A stretch of DNA of 64,000 nucleotides. Source: JALORV01 sp035498175 (GTDB taxonomy: Bacteria; Pseudomonadota; Gammaproteobacteria; Burkholderiales; Burkholderiaceae_F). The notes below the pieces were generated by a model. It was given only the letters and a program-made list of their open reading frames with translations. It did not search any database and was not told the origin of the DNA. The DNA lies in NCBI GenBank assembly GCA_035498175.1, contig DATKAJ010000025.1, positions 62,001 to 126,000 of the forward strand, in the 5' to 3' direction. Each line of letters starts with the position of its first letter. Position 1 is the stretch's first letter. Positions 46,890 through 55,920 of the stretch are shown here, one piece after another. The position numbers were made by a program, and so were the translations under genes.

Positions 46890-47729
46890 ATGCTCAAAGT
46901 GCGACCAAGAATTTCAATCGCGTATTCAAAGCATGCATCGCGCCGCCCCGGATTCGGGTTCGCCGCGACTTTCGCAGTTCTTGTGACGACCGCAAACTTT
47001 GCGTTCGCCCAGCAACCCGTGGCGGCACCCGCAGCCGCTCCGACCGCAGCAGCCAACCAGATCGACGCCAAGGCCATCGACGCGCTGATCGCCATGGGCA
47101 AGTACCTGCGCTCGCTCAAGGCCTTCTCGCTGCACGCCGACACGGCGATCGACGAGATGCTGACCACCGGGCAGAAGATCCAGTTCGCGGGTTCGCTCGA
47201 GTACACGGTCGAGTTCCCCAATCGCTTGCGCGCCGAAGTGCGGAGCGATCGTCGTACGCGCGACTACTACTTCGACGGCAAGTCGCTGACGCAGTACGCG
47301 CCGCGGATGAACTACTACGCGACCGTCGCGGCGCCGGGGACGTTGTCTGAACTGGTGCAGGTGGCGAACCAGAAATACGACCTGCCGTTGCCGCTCGCGG
47401 ACCTGTTCCTCTGGGGTACGGACAAGGGCGGTGTGGAAGACATCACCGCCGCCTCCTACTTTGGGCCCGCGCGCATCGGCGGCAGGGATTGCGGCCACTT
47501 TGCCTATCGGCAGCCGGACGTCGACTGGCAGATCTGGATCGAACGTGGCGCGCGGCCGCTGCCCTGCAAGATCGTCATCACGACGACCGACGAGCCGGCC
47601 CAGCCGCAGTACGCGGCCGTCTTGAAGTGGGACGTGGCTCCGAAGCTGCAGGCGTCGACCTTCGTGTTCACGCCGCCAAAGGACGCCAGGAAGATCGAGA
47701 TGGCGACAGTGAATCCTGTGAAGAACTGA
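46890..47729 (+). CDS. DUF2092 periplasmic protein
   Basis: A secreted protein of about 279 residues. After a signal peptide (FAATFAVLVTTANFAFAQQ) come AIDALIAMGKYLRSLKAFSL, GSLEYTVEFPNRLRAEV and DLPLPLADLFLWGTDKGG, the DUF2092 pattern; the fold resembles LolA/LppX-type lipid or lipoprotein carriers. ATG 46890 has GGAG directly before it; GTGs at 46875 and 46800 are alternatives. It heads the operon with the Asn-rich protein at 47743. Confidence 0.8.
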   Translation: MLKVRPRISIAYSKHASRRPGFGFAATFAVLVTTANFAFAQQPVAAPAAAPTAAANQIDAKAIDALIAMGKYLRSLKAFSLHADTAIDEMLTTGQKIQFAGSLEYTVEFPNRLRAEVRSDRRTRDYYFDGKSLTQYAPRMNYYATVAAPGTLSELVQVANQKYDLPLPLADLFLWGTDKGGVEDITAASYFGPARIGGRDCGHFAYRQPDVDWQIWIERGARPLPCKIVITTTDEPAQPQYAAVLKWDVAPKLQASTFVFTPPKDARKIEMATVNPVKN

Positions 47730-47742
47730 AGTGAGAGCTCCG

Positions 47743-48204
47743 ATGAAACGCATTCAACGAAACCTGGTCGCACTGCTGACGGTGACCGCGGTCGGTCTCT
47801 TCATCGGACTCGCCTCGCCGGACGCTCACGCCGGCCGCCAGGCGAACAACACGACGCGCACCAGCGTGAACAAGAACGTCAACGCGAACGCCAACGTCAA
47901 TCGCAACGTCAACCAGAACGTGAACGTCAATTCGAACCGCAACGTCAACGTCAATTCCAACCGGCACGTCGATGTCGATGTCGACGTCGATCGTGACTAT
48001 CACCCGGTCGGCACCGCGCTGGCGGTAGGCGCCACCGTGGCGGTGACCGCCGCCATCGTCGGATCCACCGTCAATACGCTGCCGCCCGCCTGCGTGCCGG
48101 TGCAGGTCGGCAACATGCTGTACCAGCAGTGCGGCTCGACGTGGTACCAGCCGCAGTACGTCGGGTCCAGCGTGCAGTACGTCGTGGTCGCGCCGGTGCG
48201 CTGA
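47743..48204 (+). CDS. Secreted Asn/Val-repeat protein
   Basis: A 153-residue protein with a signal peptide (LLTVTAVGLFIGLASPDAHA), a repeat region of NVN and DVD units (about residues 43-83), a hydrophobic segment (ALAVGATVAVTAAIVGSTVN) and a conserved C-terminus with NMLYQQCGSTWYQPQY, which contains one of its two Cys. This arrangement recurs next to DUF2092 genes in other proteobacteria. Function unknown; a cell-envelope role is likely. Confidence 0.75.
   Translation: MKRIQRNLVALLTVTAVGLFIGLASPDAHAGRQANNTTRTSVNKNVNANANVNRNVNQNVNVNSNRNVNVNSNRHVDVDVDVDRDYHPVGTALAVGATVAVTAAIVGSTVNTLPPACVPVQVGNMLYQQCGSTWYQPQYVGSSVQYVVVAPVR
47869..47992 (+). repeat. AACGTC-type coding microrepeat
   Basis: Repeated units of AACGTCAA and close variants, changing to GTCGATGTCGAC units at the end, encode the NVN and DVD runs. 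Such arrays expand or contract by slippage. They are in frame throughout. Confidence 0.8.
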
Positions 48205-48230
48205 ACACTTGCCGGCAAAGCGAGGCTCGG

Positions 48231-49007
48231 TTGCTCCGTTCGGCGCTGTTGCTTGCCGCGCTGGTCCTGTCTCCGCTCGCCGTCGCGCAGGCGACCGAAA
48301 GCGTCGACGAGCTGGCTGCGCAGGCAACCGACCCGACCGCGGCGCTGATGTCGTTCCAGCTGAACGACTGGTACACGCCGAGTTTCCACGGCCTGGACGA
48401 CTCGGCCAACCAAATCGTGTTTCGCACGGCGATCCCGTTTTCGCTCGGCTCGATGCAGCACATCCTGCGCGTCACGCAGCCGTACGCCACGTCGTCGCCG
48501 TCGGGGGCAACCGGGCTGGTCGACACGACGGTTTTCGACCTGATGGTGTTCAACCAGCCGTGGGGACGCTGGGGCGCCGGCATTTCGGGCACGCTGCCCA
48601 CCGGTGCGAACGGCCTGACTACCGACAAGTGGACTGCCGGCCCGGCGGTGGGCTTTGTCAACTCGTCCACCAAACAGTACAACTGGGGCCTGTTTGCACA
48701 GTCATTTTTCTCGTTCGCGGGCAAGGACAGCGCTCCGGACGTCGGCCTGGTCAACCTGCAGCCGATCTTCAGCTACCAGCTCGGCGCCGGGCGCTCGTTG
48801 TCGCTGGGCAACAGCGCCATCGTCTACGACTTCGAAAGATCGCGCTGGTCGTCGCTGCTGACGAGCGTGAACTACGGGCAGGTGGTGAGCCTGTGGGGTC
48901 AGAAGTGGCGACCGAACGTCGAAGTCGGCTATGACTTCAAGAATGACTTTGGCAATCAGAAGTGGGTCGTGCGCGCAGGCGTAGCGCTGCTGGTGCCTGC
49001 AATGTAG
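48231..49007 (+). CDS. Outer-membrane beta-barrel-like protein
   Basis: About 258 residues from TTG 48231 (GAGG ribosome site) with signal peptide SALLLAALVLSPLAVAQ. The mature part is rich in alternating hydrophobic/polar strands and aromatic residues (LNDWYTPSFHGLD, IVFRTAIPFSLGS, WGRWGAGISGTLPTG). It resembles outer-membrane proteins of the phenol-degradation meta-pathway type. Ligand unknown. No ATG is available near the signal peptide; an ORF start at 48129 overlaps the upstream gene. Confidence 0.7.
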   Translation: MLRSALLLAALVLSPLAVAQATESVDELAAQATDPTAALMSFQLNDWYTPSFHGLDDSANQIVFRTAIPFSLGSMQHILRVTQPYATSSPSGATGLVDTTVFDLMVFNQPWGRWGAGISGTLPTGANGLTTDKWTAGPAVGFVNSSTKQYNWGLFAQSFFSFAGKDSAPDVGLVNLQPIFSYQLGAGRSLSLGNSAIVYDFERSRWSSLLTSVNYGQVVSLWGQKWRPNVEVGYDFKNDFGNQKWVVRAGVALLVPAM

Positions 49008-49087
49008 CCGCCGAGCCATGTTGTTCGGGTTTTCATCGCAAGCCCCGGCCGACCTGTGCCGACAATTCACTCAACAGAGGACATGAC

Positions 49088-49369
49088 ATGAACAAGACTG
49101 CAAGGATAGCCATCGCGATCGCGCTGAGTGCGTCTACGCAACTCGCGCTTGCCGGTCCGCTCGATCCCGAGTGCACTCCAGAGAAGGCAGCCAAGAGTGC
49201 GGCGACCAAGGCTACGGTGGGCGTCGGCGGCCGCTGTGACGCCAAGGAAGCGGCGAGCGATACGGCAAAGCGCACCGCCGACGTCGAAAACAAAGGTCCG
49301 CTCGACAAGCGCAAGGACGACACGCCCGCCGAAAAGGCCAAGACCAAGGCCAAGAATGCAACGAACTGA
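49088..49369 (+). CDS. Small secreted Lys/Ala-rich protein
   Basis: A 93-residue protein from ATG 49088 with signal peptide (RIAIAIALSASTQLALA). The mature part has two Cys (PECTPEK and GRCDAKE) and a charged tail ending AEKAKTKAKNATN. I do not recognise the family. It sits between two envelope genes of the DUF3604 cluster. Confidence 0.55.
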   Translation: MNKTARIAIAIALSASTQLALAGPLDPECTPEKAAKSAATKATVGVGGRCDAKEAASDTAKRTADVENKGPLDKRKDDTPAEKAKTKAKNATN

Positions 49370-49480
49370 AGCCTTGGGCGGCAAGTTCGCGACCCAGGCA
49401 GTTCGCGGCCTGAAGCCGCGCTGGCCCCAACGATGCGCTTCGCTCGGATTCGCGGGACATAGCGCTCGCGCCGTCATCCC

Positions 49481-50671
49481 ATGATCGCAACATCTCCGAG
49501 GACACCGGTCATCACGTCGGAATCTGGCTTCTCACCAATCGACAATGAGGCCCCGCTGCGCTGGATGCGCAGTGTCGGACTGGTACCACGCGATGGGCTC
49601 GGTGTGGTGCGCCGTGCATTGTTCTTCGCACTGCTGACGTGGTTGCCGATCTTCATCTGGGCGGTGCTCGCCGGTCGCCTGACTTCTTCCGAGACGGGCG
49701 AATCGCTGCTGCAGCACTACGGCGTGCACGTCCGCTGCCTGCTCGCGATCCCGCTGTTGATACTTGCCGAGTCGGCGCTGCACAAGGCGGCGCTGCGCAT
49801 CGTGCCGCAGTTCCTGTCGAGCGGTCTGGTCGGACAGGACCAGCGCGCGGGATTCGAAGAAGTCATCCGTGGAGTGCGGCGCCTGCGCGATGCGACCCTG
49901 CCGTGGGTGCTCGTACTGGGCGCGGCAATCGGCTGGACGCTGACGGACCACCCGGACCTGCGCGCCGATGCATTGTCATGGGCCGTCGAACGGGATGGCA
50001 CGCTCGGCTTCGGCGGCTGGTGGGTGTCCTACGTCGTGCGGCCGCTCTTCATCGCGCTGCTGCTGGCATGGCTCTGGCGCTTGCTCGTTGTGACGTACTG
50101 GTTCTGGCGCGTCGGCAAACTGGGGCTCTCCCCGGTGCCCACGCATCCCGACCGCACCGGTGGTCTCGCGTTCGTCGAGAAAGTGCCCGGCGCCTTTGCG
50201 ATGGTGACGTTCGCGGTCAGCGCGGTGCTCGCCTCCCGCTGGGCGCACGAGGTTCTTCACCACGATGCCTCGCTGCACTCGCTCCGGCTGCCGGCGGCGG
50301 CGTTCGTCATCCTCTGGACCATATTGCTGTTGCTGCCGCTCCTAGCACTTGCACCGGCGCTGCTCAGCGCGCGTGCGCGTGCAATCCCGGCCTACGCGGC
50401 GCTGGTCGGCGAGCAGGGTCGGCTGGTGCATCGACGCTGGATCCTGCGCGAACCCGTGGGCGATGCGCCGCTGCTCGACGCACCGGAGATCGGCCCGGTC
50501 GCCGACGCGGCGGCGATGTACGACGCTGTCAAGCGCATGCGCGTGGTGCCGATCGGCAAGGGATCGATCATCCAGATCCTGCTGCCGATGGCATTGCCCC
50601 TGATCGTGGTCGCGCTGTTGCGTGTACCGCTGAAGGCTGTGCTGTTGACTCTGTTCAAGGCCGTGCTTTGA
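49481..50671 (+). CDS. Integral membrane protein of unknown function
   Basis: A 396-residue protein with about six hydrophobic segments (ALFFALLTWLPIFIWAVLAG, LLAIPLLILAESALHKAALR, LWRLLVVTYWFWRVGKLGL and others). I do not recognise a named family. It lies 19 bases upstream of an intact DUF3604 gene on the same strand and is probably co-transcribed with it. Confidence 0.7.
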   Translation: MIATSPRTPVITSESGFSPIDNEAPLRWMRSVGLVPRDGLGVVRRALFFALLTWLPIFIWAVLAGRLTSSETGESLLQHYGVHVRCLLAIPLLILAESALHKAALRIVPQFLSSGLVGQDQRAGFEEVIRGVRRLRDATLPWVLVLGAAIGWTLTDHPDLRADALSWAVERDGTLGFGGWWVSYVVRPLFIALLLAWLWRLLVVTYWFWRVGKLGLSPVPTHPDRTGGLAFVEKVPGAFAMVTFAVSAVLASRWAHEVLHHDASLHSLRLPAAAFVILWTILLLLPLLALAPALLSARARAIPAYAALVGEQGRLVHRRWILREPVGDAPLLDAPEIGPVADAAAMYDAVKRMRVVPIGKGSIIQILLPMALPLIVVALLRVPLKAVLLTLFKAVL

Positions 50672-50690
50672 GCAGTGGGGGAGAGAAGAG

Positions 50691-52616
50691 ATGAGCGAAC
50701 ACATGATGGCGATGGGTATGAATCCCGTGGACAAAGCGAAGGCATCTCTGGTTGCGCTGGCGGTCGTGATCGTCGTTGCGGGTTGCCGAAATGAGGCAGA
50801 CAAGACGAGCGCAGCGCCGAAAGGCCCAGCGCCGGTTGCCGCCACTGCGACCGCGCCGACGGTGGAGCAATTCGAAGCGGCGGTTCGGGAGAATCCGCTG
50901 AAGGAGGCGTACTTCGGCGAGACCCACGTCCACACGTCATATTCGCTGGACGCCTACATCGGCGGCGCGCGCATCACTCCGGACGAGGCCTACCGCTTTG
51001 CCAAGGGCCAGGACGTCACGGTCAACGGACAGAAGCACAACATCGGCCGGCCGCTGGACTTCGTCGCGGTCTCGGACCACGCGGAATTCATCGGCGAGAT
51101 GTATTCGACGCAGGTGCCCGGCGCGAAAGGCGGCGACAACCCGATGCTCGACGAACTGCGCAATCTCAAGTCGGTCGACGAGCAGCGCGCGTGGTTCGTG
51201 AAATACGTGGTCAGCAACAACCGCGGCGACAAACCCGACCACCCGCCGTTCTACGCCGGGCCGGAGACCACGCGCAGCGCCTGGCAGGACGTGATCCTCA
51301 AAGCAGCTCGCGACCACTACCTTCCCGGGCGCTTCACGACGCTCGCAGGCTACGAGTGGACCGCCGCACCGAAGGCCGGGAACATGCATCGCAACGTGCT
51401 CTTTCGCGACCTGAACGTCCCGGACATGCCGTTTTCGGCGCTCGACAGCAACGACGAGGAAAAGCTCTGGGCCTGGATGGCCGAGCAGGAAAAGAAGGGC
51501 TCCAGGGTGCTGGCGATTCCGCACAACTCGAACGGCAGCAAGGGCTTCATGTTCGAGCCCGTCGACAACGCCGGCAAGCCGCTCACGGCCGAGTACGCGC
51601 GCATGCGCAGTCACTTCGAGCGCCTGATCGAGATGATGCAGATCAAGGGCAACTCGGAGGTGCACCGCAAGTTCTGGCCGGCGGACGAATTTGCCGATTT
51701 CGAGAACGCCGACAGCGTCGGGTCGTTCAGCGATCGCGCTTTCAAGAAGGAGGTCTTTGTCCGCTGGGCCGTGATCAAGGGCCTCGATTTCCAGGCGAAG
51801 CTCGGCGCCAACCCCTTCCAGCTCGGCTTCACCGGCGGCACGGACAATCACAACGGTCTGCCCTCGGACGTCGCCGAGAACGACTACATCGGCAGCCACG
51901 GCCCCGCGGACGGCACGCTGCAGGCGAGGCGCGACGGCGAGATCGACGGCTGGATCAAGTCGAAGGAATCGAATCCCGGCTCCGTCGCCGGGGTCTGGGC
52001 AACGAGGAACACGCGCGCTGCGATTTGGGATGCGATGGCCGCGCGCGAGAGCTTTGTGACTTCCGGACCCCGCATCAAGCCGCGCTTCTTCTGCGGCGCA
52101 GGGCTTCCGCCGAAGCCGGCCGATGCGCGAACCATGGTCGAACAGGGCTACAGGAGCGGCGTCCCGATGGGTGGCGTTCTGTCCGCAAGCACCGCGGCGC
52201 CAACCTGTACCGTGTATGCGAGCAAGGACCCCGAAGGCGCCAGTCTCGATCGCATCCAGATTGTCAGGGGCTGGGTCGACGCGAAGGGCGAGCCGCGCGA
52301 CAAGGTGTTCGATGTTGTCTGGAGCGGTCAGCGCAAGAAGGGAACGAACGGCAAGTTGGCGCCCGTCGGCAATACCGTGGACCTGAAGAAGGCCACATAC
52401 ACCAACGACATTGGAGCCGCCGAACTGATGGGTTCCTGGACGGACCCCGAGTTCGACCCGAAGCGGCCGGCGCTGTACTACGTGCGCGTCCTCGAGATTC
52501 CGACTCCGCGCTGGACGACCTACGACGCGGTCAGGAACGACCTGCCGCTGCTGAGGGACGTACCGGCCACGATCCAGGAGCGCGCCTGGACGTCGCCAAT
52601 CTGGTACACGCCCTGA
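50691..52616 (+). CDS. DUF3604 lipoprotein (PHP-like fold)
   Basis: A 641-residue protein with a lipoprotein signal (VVIVVAGC lipobox; Cys near residue 32), so probably anchored in the periplasm or outer membrane. PHP-like metal motifs are spread along it: FGETHVHTSYS, VAVSDHAEF, LAIPHNSNGS and GFTGGTDNHNG. The C-terminus QERAWTSPIWYTP is shared with the paralog at 53645. A ribosome site GGGGGAGAG precedes ATG 50691. Enzymatic activity of DUF3604 is not established; a phosphoesterase is a reasonable guess from the fold. Confidence 0.85.
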   Translation: MSEHMMAMGMNPVDKAKASLVALAVVIVVAGCRNEADKTSAAPKGPAPVAATATAPTVEQFEAAVRENPLKEAYFGETHVHTSYSLDAYIGGARITPDEAYRFAKGQDVTVNGQKHNIGRPLDFVAVSDHAEFIGEMYSTQVPGAKGGDNPMLDELRNLKSVDEQRAWFVKYVVSNNRGDKPDHPPFYAGPETTRSAWQDVILKAARDHYLPGRFTTLAGYEWTAAPKAGNMHRNVLFRDLNVPDMPFSALDSNDEEKLWAWMAEQEKKGSRVLAIPHNSNGSKGFMFEPVDNAGKPLTAEYARMRSHFERLIEMMQIKGNSEVHRKFWPADEFADFENADSVGSFSDRAFKKEVFVRWAVIKGLDFQAKLGANPFQLGFTGGTDNHNGLPSDVAENDYIGSHGPADGTLQARRDGEIDGWIKSKESNPGSVAGVWATRNTRAAIWDAMAARESFVTSGPRIKPRFFCGAGLPPKPADARTMVEQGYRSGVPMGGVLSASTAAPTCTVYASKDPEGASLDRIQIVRGWVDAKGEPRDKVFDVVWSGQRKKGTNGKLAPVGNTVDLKKATYTNDIGAAELMGSWTDPEFDPKRPALYYVRVLEIPTPRWTTYDAVRNDLPLLRDVPATIQERAWTSPIWYTP

Positions 52617-52627
52617 AGCAACATCAC

Positions 52628-53605
52628 ATGAAGAATGCAAGACGATCGGCGTCGACAGGCCGACGGCTCGCGGCGATCGCAGGGGCCTTTGCATTCGCCA
52701 TGTCTCCCGCGGCATACGCCCTCGAAGGCGGCACGACCCACGTGATACCAGGTTCGATGGCGACACTCGCGGACAACGCGCCGGCCAGCGGACCGGGTAC
52801 CTTCATCAAGCCGATGTACCTGAACTACAGCGGCAGCGCCTCTGTGCCGATCCCGACCGCGGCGGGGCTGGCCGGCAACCTTGACGCGACGGCTAACACC
52901 TTTGCCCTGACGGCCGGTTATACGTTCGAGGGCAAAGTGCTCGGGGCGGCCTACACGGTCGTGGCCGCGCTGCCGTACTCCTGGCTGAACATCTCGGCGA
53001 ACCTGACGGGAGCGAACGGCGTCATCAAACGCGTCGACAGCAGCGTTTCCGGCTTCGGCGACCTGACGGTCATTCCGGTGATGCTGGCGTGGAAGGGCGA
53101 GAGCAACTGGCAGTTCAACTTCGTGCTCCCGATCTACACGCCCACCGGAAGCTACGAACTGGGCCGACTCGGCAACCCGGGACTCAACTACTGGACCTTC
53201 GACCCGATCTTCGGCGTGGTCTACAGCAACCCCAAGAGCGGCTTCAATGCGCTGCTGAACGCGGGTCTGGCAATCAACACCGAGAACCCGGACACCAACT
53301 ACAAGAGCGGCAACCTGCTGCACTTCGACGGCTCGGTGCAGCAGATCCTGCCGGTTGGCAAGGGCCTGATGACGCTGGGTGCCGAGGGCTTCTACTTCCA
53401 GCAGGTGAGCTGCGATAGCGGTTCGGGCGCAACGCTGGGCTGCTTCAAGGGGCGCACGGCCGGACTCGGCCCCGTGATCGGCTACATCCAGCCGTTCAGC
53501 AAGTCCGAGTCGCTGGTACTCGAGTTCAAGTGGCTGTTCGAGATGGACGTGAAGAACCGCCTGGACGGCGACTACATCTGGCTGAAGGCGGTCTACAAGT
53601 TCTGA
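52628..53605 (+). CDS. Outer-membrane transporter-like protein (phenol meta-pathway type)
   Basis: A 325-residue protein from ATG 52628 with a signal peptide (LAAIAGAFAFAMSPAAYA). The mature sequence ends in aromatic-rich strands and a terminal Phe (WLKAVYKF), the outer-membrane beta-barrel signature. FGDLTVIPVMLAWKGESNWQ and LPIYTPTGSYELGRLGNPG fit the meta-pathway phenol-degradation (SphA/MetA) family. A longer open frame from 51191 is antisense-like noise before this ATG. It sits between two DUF3604 genes. Confidence 0.82.
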   Translation: MKNARRSASTGRRLAAIAGAFAFAMSPAAYALEGGTTHVIPGSMATLADNAPASGPGTFIKPMYLNYSGSASVPIPTAAGLAGNLDATANTFALTAGYTFEGKVLGAAYTVVAALPYSWLNISANLTGANGVIKRVDSSVSGFGDLTVIPVMLAWKGESNWQFNFVLPIYTPTGSYELGRLGNPGLNYWTFDPIFGVVYSNPKSGFNALLNAGLAINTENPDTNYKSGNLLHFDGSVQQILPVGKGLMTLGAEGFYFQQVSCDSGSGATLGCFKGRTAGLGPVIGYIQPFSKSESLVLEFKWLFEMDVKNRLDGDYIWLKAVYKF

Positions 53606-53644
53606 AACCGCGAATTGGGATTCTCGATGGTCGTGGGGAGAAGA

Positions 53645-55666
53645 ATGATGGTACGCAACAGAGTTCAATATGCAGTGGTTGCCGGTTCAGCCGGCTTGGT
53701 CCTGGCGGCGGCGCTGGTCGTCGCGAATCGCGCGCCCGCCCAGGGCGTGCCTGTCGCCGGAGCGGCTGACGATGTAGTGGTCAAGGGCGCGTTCGACGCG
53801 GACGATGGGGCCGCCCGTGAAGCGAAGCCGGAAACGCCCGCGCAGGTCGAGGTGAAGAAGAAGTACTCACCTTATGCCGGGCGCAAGTTCCCGACGCGCG
53901 TGTACTTCGGCGACACGCACCATCACACCAACAACTCGGGTGATGCCTTTATGGGCGGCAACACGCTGACGCCGGAGCAGGCCTACCGCTTCGCGCGTGG
54001 CGAGGAAGTGGTCTCGTCCACCGGCGTACCGGCGAAGCTGTCGCGCCCGCTCGACTTCCTGGTGGTTTCCGACCACGCGGAGGGACTGGGCCTGATGACT
54101 CAAGTCGCTGCTGGCAACCCGGCGTTTGCATCGGATCCGACGCTCACGCGCTGGGGCAATGCGCTGAAGGCCGGTGGCAAGGAGCAGCAGGATGCGATGA
54201 ACGAATTGGTATCGGCGCAGGCGAACAACAAGCTGCCGCCGCCGATCAAGGATCCGAAGGTCGTCGGCCCGATCATGAAATCGGTGTGGCAGCAGTACAC
54301 CGCCACCGCCAACAAGTTCAACGAGCCCGGCAGGTTCACGGCGATGATCGGTTACGAGTGGACCTCGGTGCCCGGTGGCAACAACCTGCACCGCAACGTG
54401 CTGTTCCGCGATGGCAAGGACAAGGCCGACCAGATCCTGCCGTTTTCGGCGTGGCAGAGCGAAGACCCGGAAAAGCTCTGGGCGTGGATGGCCAAGTACG
54501 AAGAAACGACCGGCGGAAAGCTGCTGGCAATTCCGCACAACGCCAACCTGTCGAACGGCCGCATGTTCGAGCCGGTCGACTTTGCCGGCAAGGCCTTAAC
54601 CAGAGACTACGCAGAGCGCCGTGCTCGCTTCGAGGTGCTGCAGGAAATGGTGCAGACCAAGGGCGCTAGCGAGACGCATCCGCTGCTGTCGCCCAACGAC
54701 GAGTTTGCCGCCTTCGGCACCGCCGGCTGGGAGTACGGCAACCTGACGCTCGAGGACAAGCCGCTCTCCAGGGACATGATGCCGACCAACTACCTGCGCG
54801 CGGGCCTGGCGCAGGGAATGGCCCATGAGCAGAAGCTCGGCGTCAATCCCTTCAAGTTCGGTTTCATCGGCGGCACCGACGTGCACAACTCGCTGACCGC
54901 GATCGAGGAGGACAACTTCTACGGCAAGCACGTCAACCAGGAGCCGAGCCCGAATCGCTGGGAGCACGTCTCGAAACAGGGCTTCGGCAAGACGCGCTAC
55001 ACCTACCACTACATGGCGGCGGGCTACGCGGCGGTGTGGGCCACCGACAACACGCGCGAGGCACTGTGGGACGCGATGAAGCGCAAGGAGGTGTACGCCA
55101 CTTCCGGAACGCGGATGACCGTGCGCTTCTTCGGCGGCTACGACTTCACGGCCGACGATGCAAAGACGCGCTATCTCGCCGAAAGAGGCTATGCGAAGGG
55201 CGTGCCGATGGGCGGCGACCTCGCAGCGGCGACGGTCGGCAAGGCGCCCACGTTCCTCGTCGCCGCGCTGAAGGATCCGATCGGCGCAAACCTCGATCGC
55301 ATCCAGATCGTCAAGTCCTGGGTCGACAGCGCTGGCAAGATGCACGAGAAGATCTACAACGTCGCCTGGTCCGGCGGTCGCAAGCCGAACAAGGACGGCA
55401 AGCTGCCCGCCGTCGGTGACACGGTCGACGTGGCGAACGCGACGTGGACCAACACGATCGGTGCGTCCGAGCTCGCGGCCGTGTGGAAGGATCCCGACTT
55501 CAAGCCGACGCAGCGCGCCGTCTACTACGCGCGTGTCATCGAGATCCCGACGCCCACCTGGCTCGCCTACGACCAGTTCCGGTTCGGTGTGAAGATGCCG
55601 AATGAGGTACCAATGAAGCATCAGGAGCGCGCCTGGACGTCGCCGATCTGGTACTCGCCTTCGTGA
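53645..55666 (+). CDS. Second intact DUF3604 protein
   Basis: A 673-residue paralog of the 50691 product. ATG 53645 (with another at 53648) follows a GGGGAGAAG ribosome site. It has a signal peptide or membrane anchor (VVAGSAGLVLAAALVVANRA) but no lipobox. Motifs: FGDTHHHTNNSGDAF, LVVSDHAEGLG, AIPHNANLSNGRMFEPV and FIGGTDVHNS. The HxHTxxS core of the first motif reads HHHTNNS. It ends with the same WTSPIWYSPS tail. Confidence 0.85.
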   Translation: MMVRNRVQYAVVAGSAGLVLAAALVVANRAPAQGVPVAGAADDVVVKGAFDADDGAAREAKPETPAQVEVKKKYSPYAGRKFPTRVYFGDTHHHTNNSGDAFMGGNTLTPEQAYRFARGEEVVSSTGVPAKLSRPLDFLVVSDHAEGLGLMTQVAAGNPAFASDPTLTRWGNALKAGGKEQQDAMNELVSAQANNKLPPPIKDPKVVGPIMKSVWQQYTATANKFNEPGRFTAMIGYEWTSVPGGNNLHRNVLFRDGKDKADQILPFSAWQSEDPEKLWAWMAKYEETTGGKLLAIPHNANLSNGRMFEPVDFAGKALTRDYAERRARFEVLQEMVQTKGASETHPLLSPNDEFAAFGTAGWEYGNLTLEDKPLSRDMMPTNYLRAGLAQGMAHEQKLGVNPFKFGFIGGTDVHNSLTAIEEDNFYGKHVNQEPSPNRWEHVSKQGFGKTRYTYHYMAAGYAAVWATDNTREALWDAMKRKEVYATSGTRMTVRFFGGYDFTADDAKTRYLAERGYAKGVPMGGDLAAATVGKAPTFLVAALKDPIGANLDRIQIVKSWVDSAGKMHEKIYNVAWSGGRKPNKDGKLPAVGDTVDVANATWTNTIGASELAAVWKDPDFKPTQRAVYYARVIEIPTPTWLAYDQFRFGVKMPNEVPMKHQERAWTSPIWYSPS

Positions 55667-55920
55667 CGGTCGCACTGGCACCTCGGACACATCAGGCGCC
55701 TCGCGAACAAGGCGGCCGCACTCTCGGCAGACCGACATCGTCTGTTGTCGCAAACGTGGGGAAACCGCTTTGTTTCGCGATTCGCTTGTCACGTGGGAAT
55801 CCGGCCTGACGCGTCGCGCCGACAGAAGTCGCAGCGAGCCCTGGGCGCGCCCACGCCATTCGGCGACCGCATCCGAAGCCAGCGCACGGACGCCAGTAGA
55901 ATCGTCCGCTCCCTTCGCCG

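Noticed and set aside
47955..47990. A third TGTCG operator
   Set aside because: TGTCG occurs there within the DVD-coding repeat and lacks the CGACA half at the right spacing.
47869..47992. CRISPR-like or noncoding tandem repeat
   Set aside because: Units are 6-9 bases, in frame, and encode a coherent protein segment; there are no spacers.
51191..52627. An 804-residue protein made by extending the 52628 gene upstream
   Set aside because: The extension lies in another frame of the DUF3604 gene and is Arg/Gly-rich; the real start has a signal peptide at 52628.
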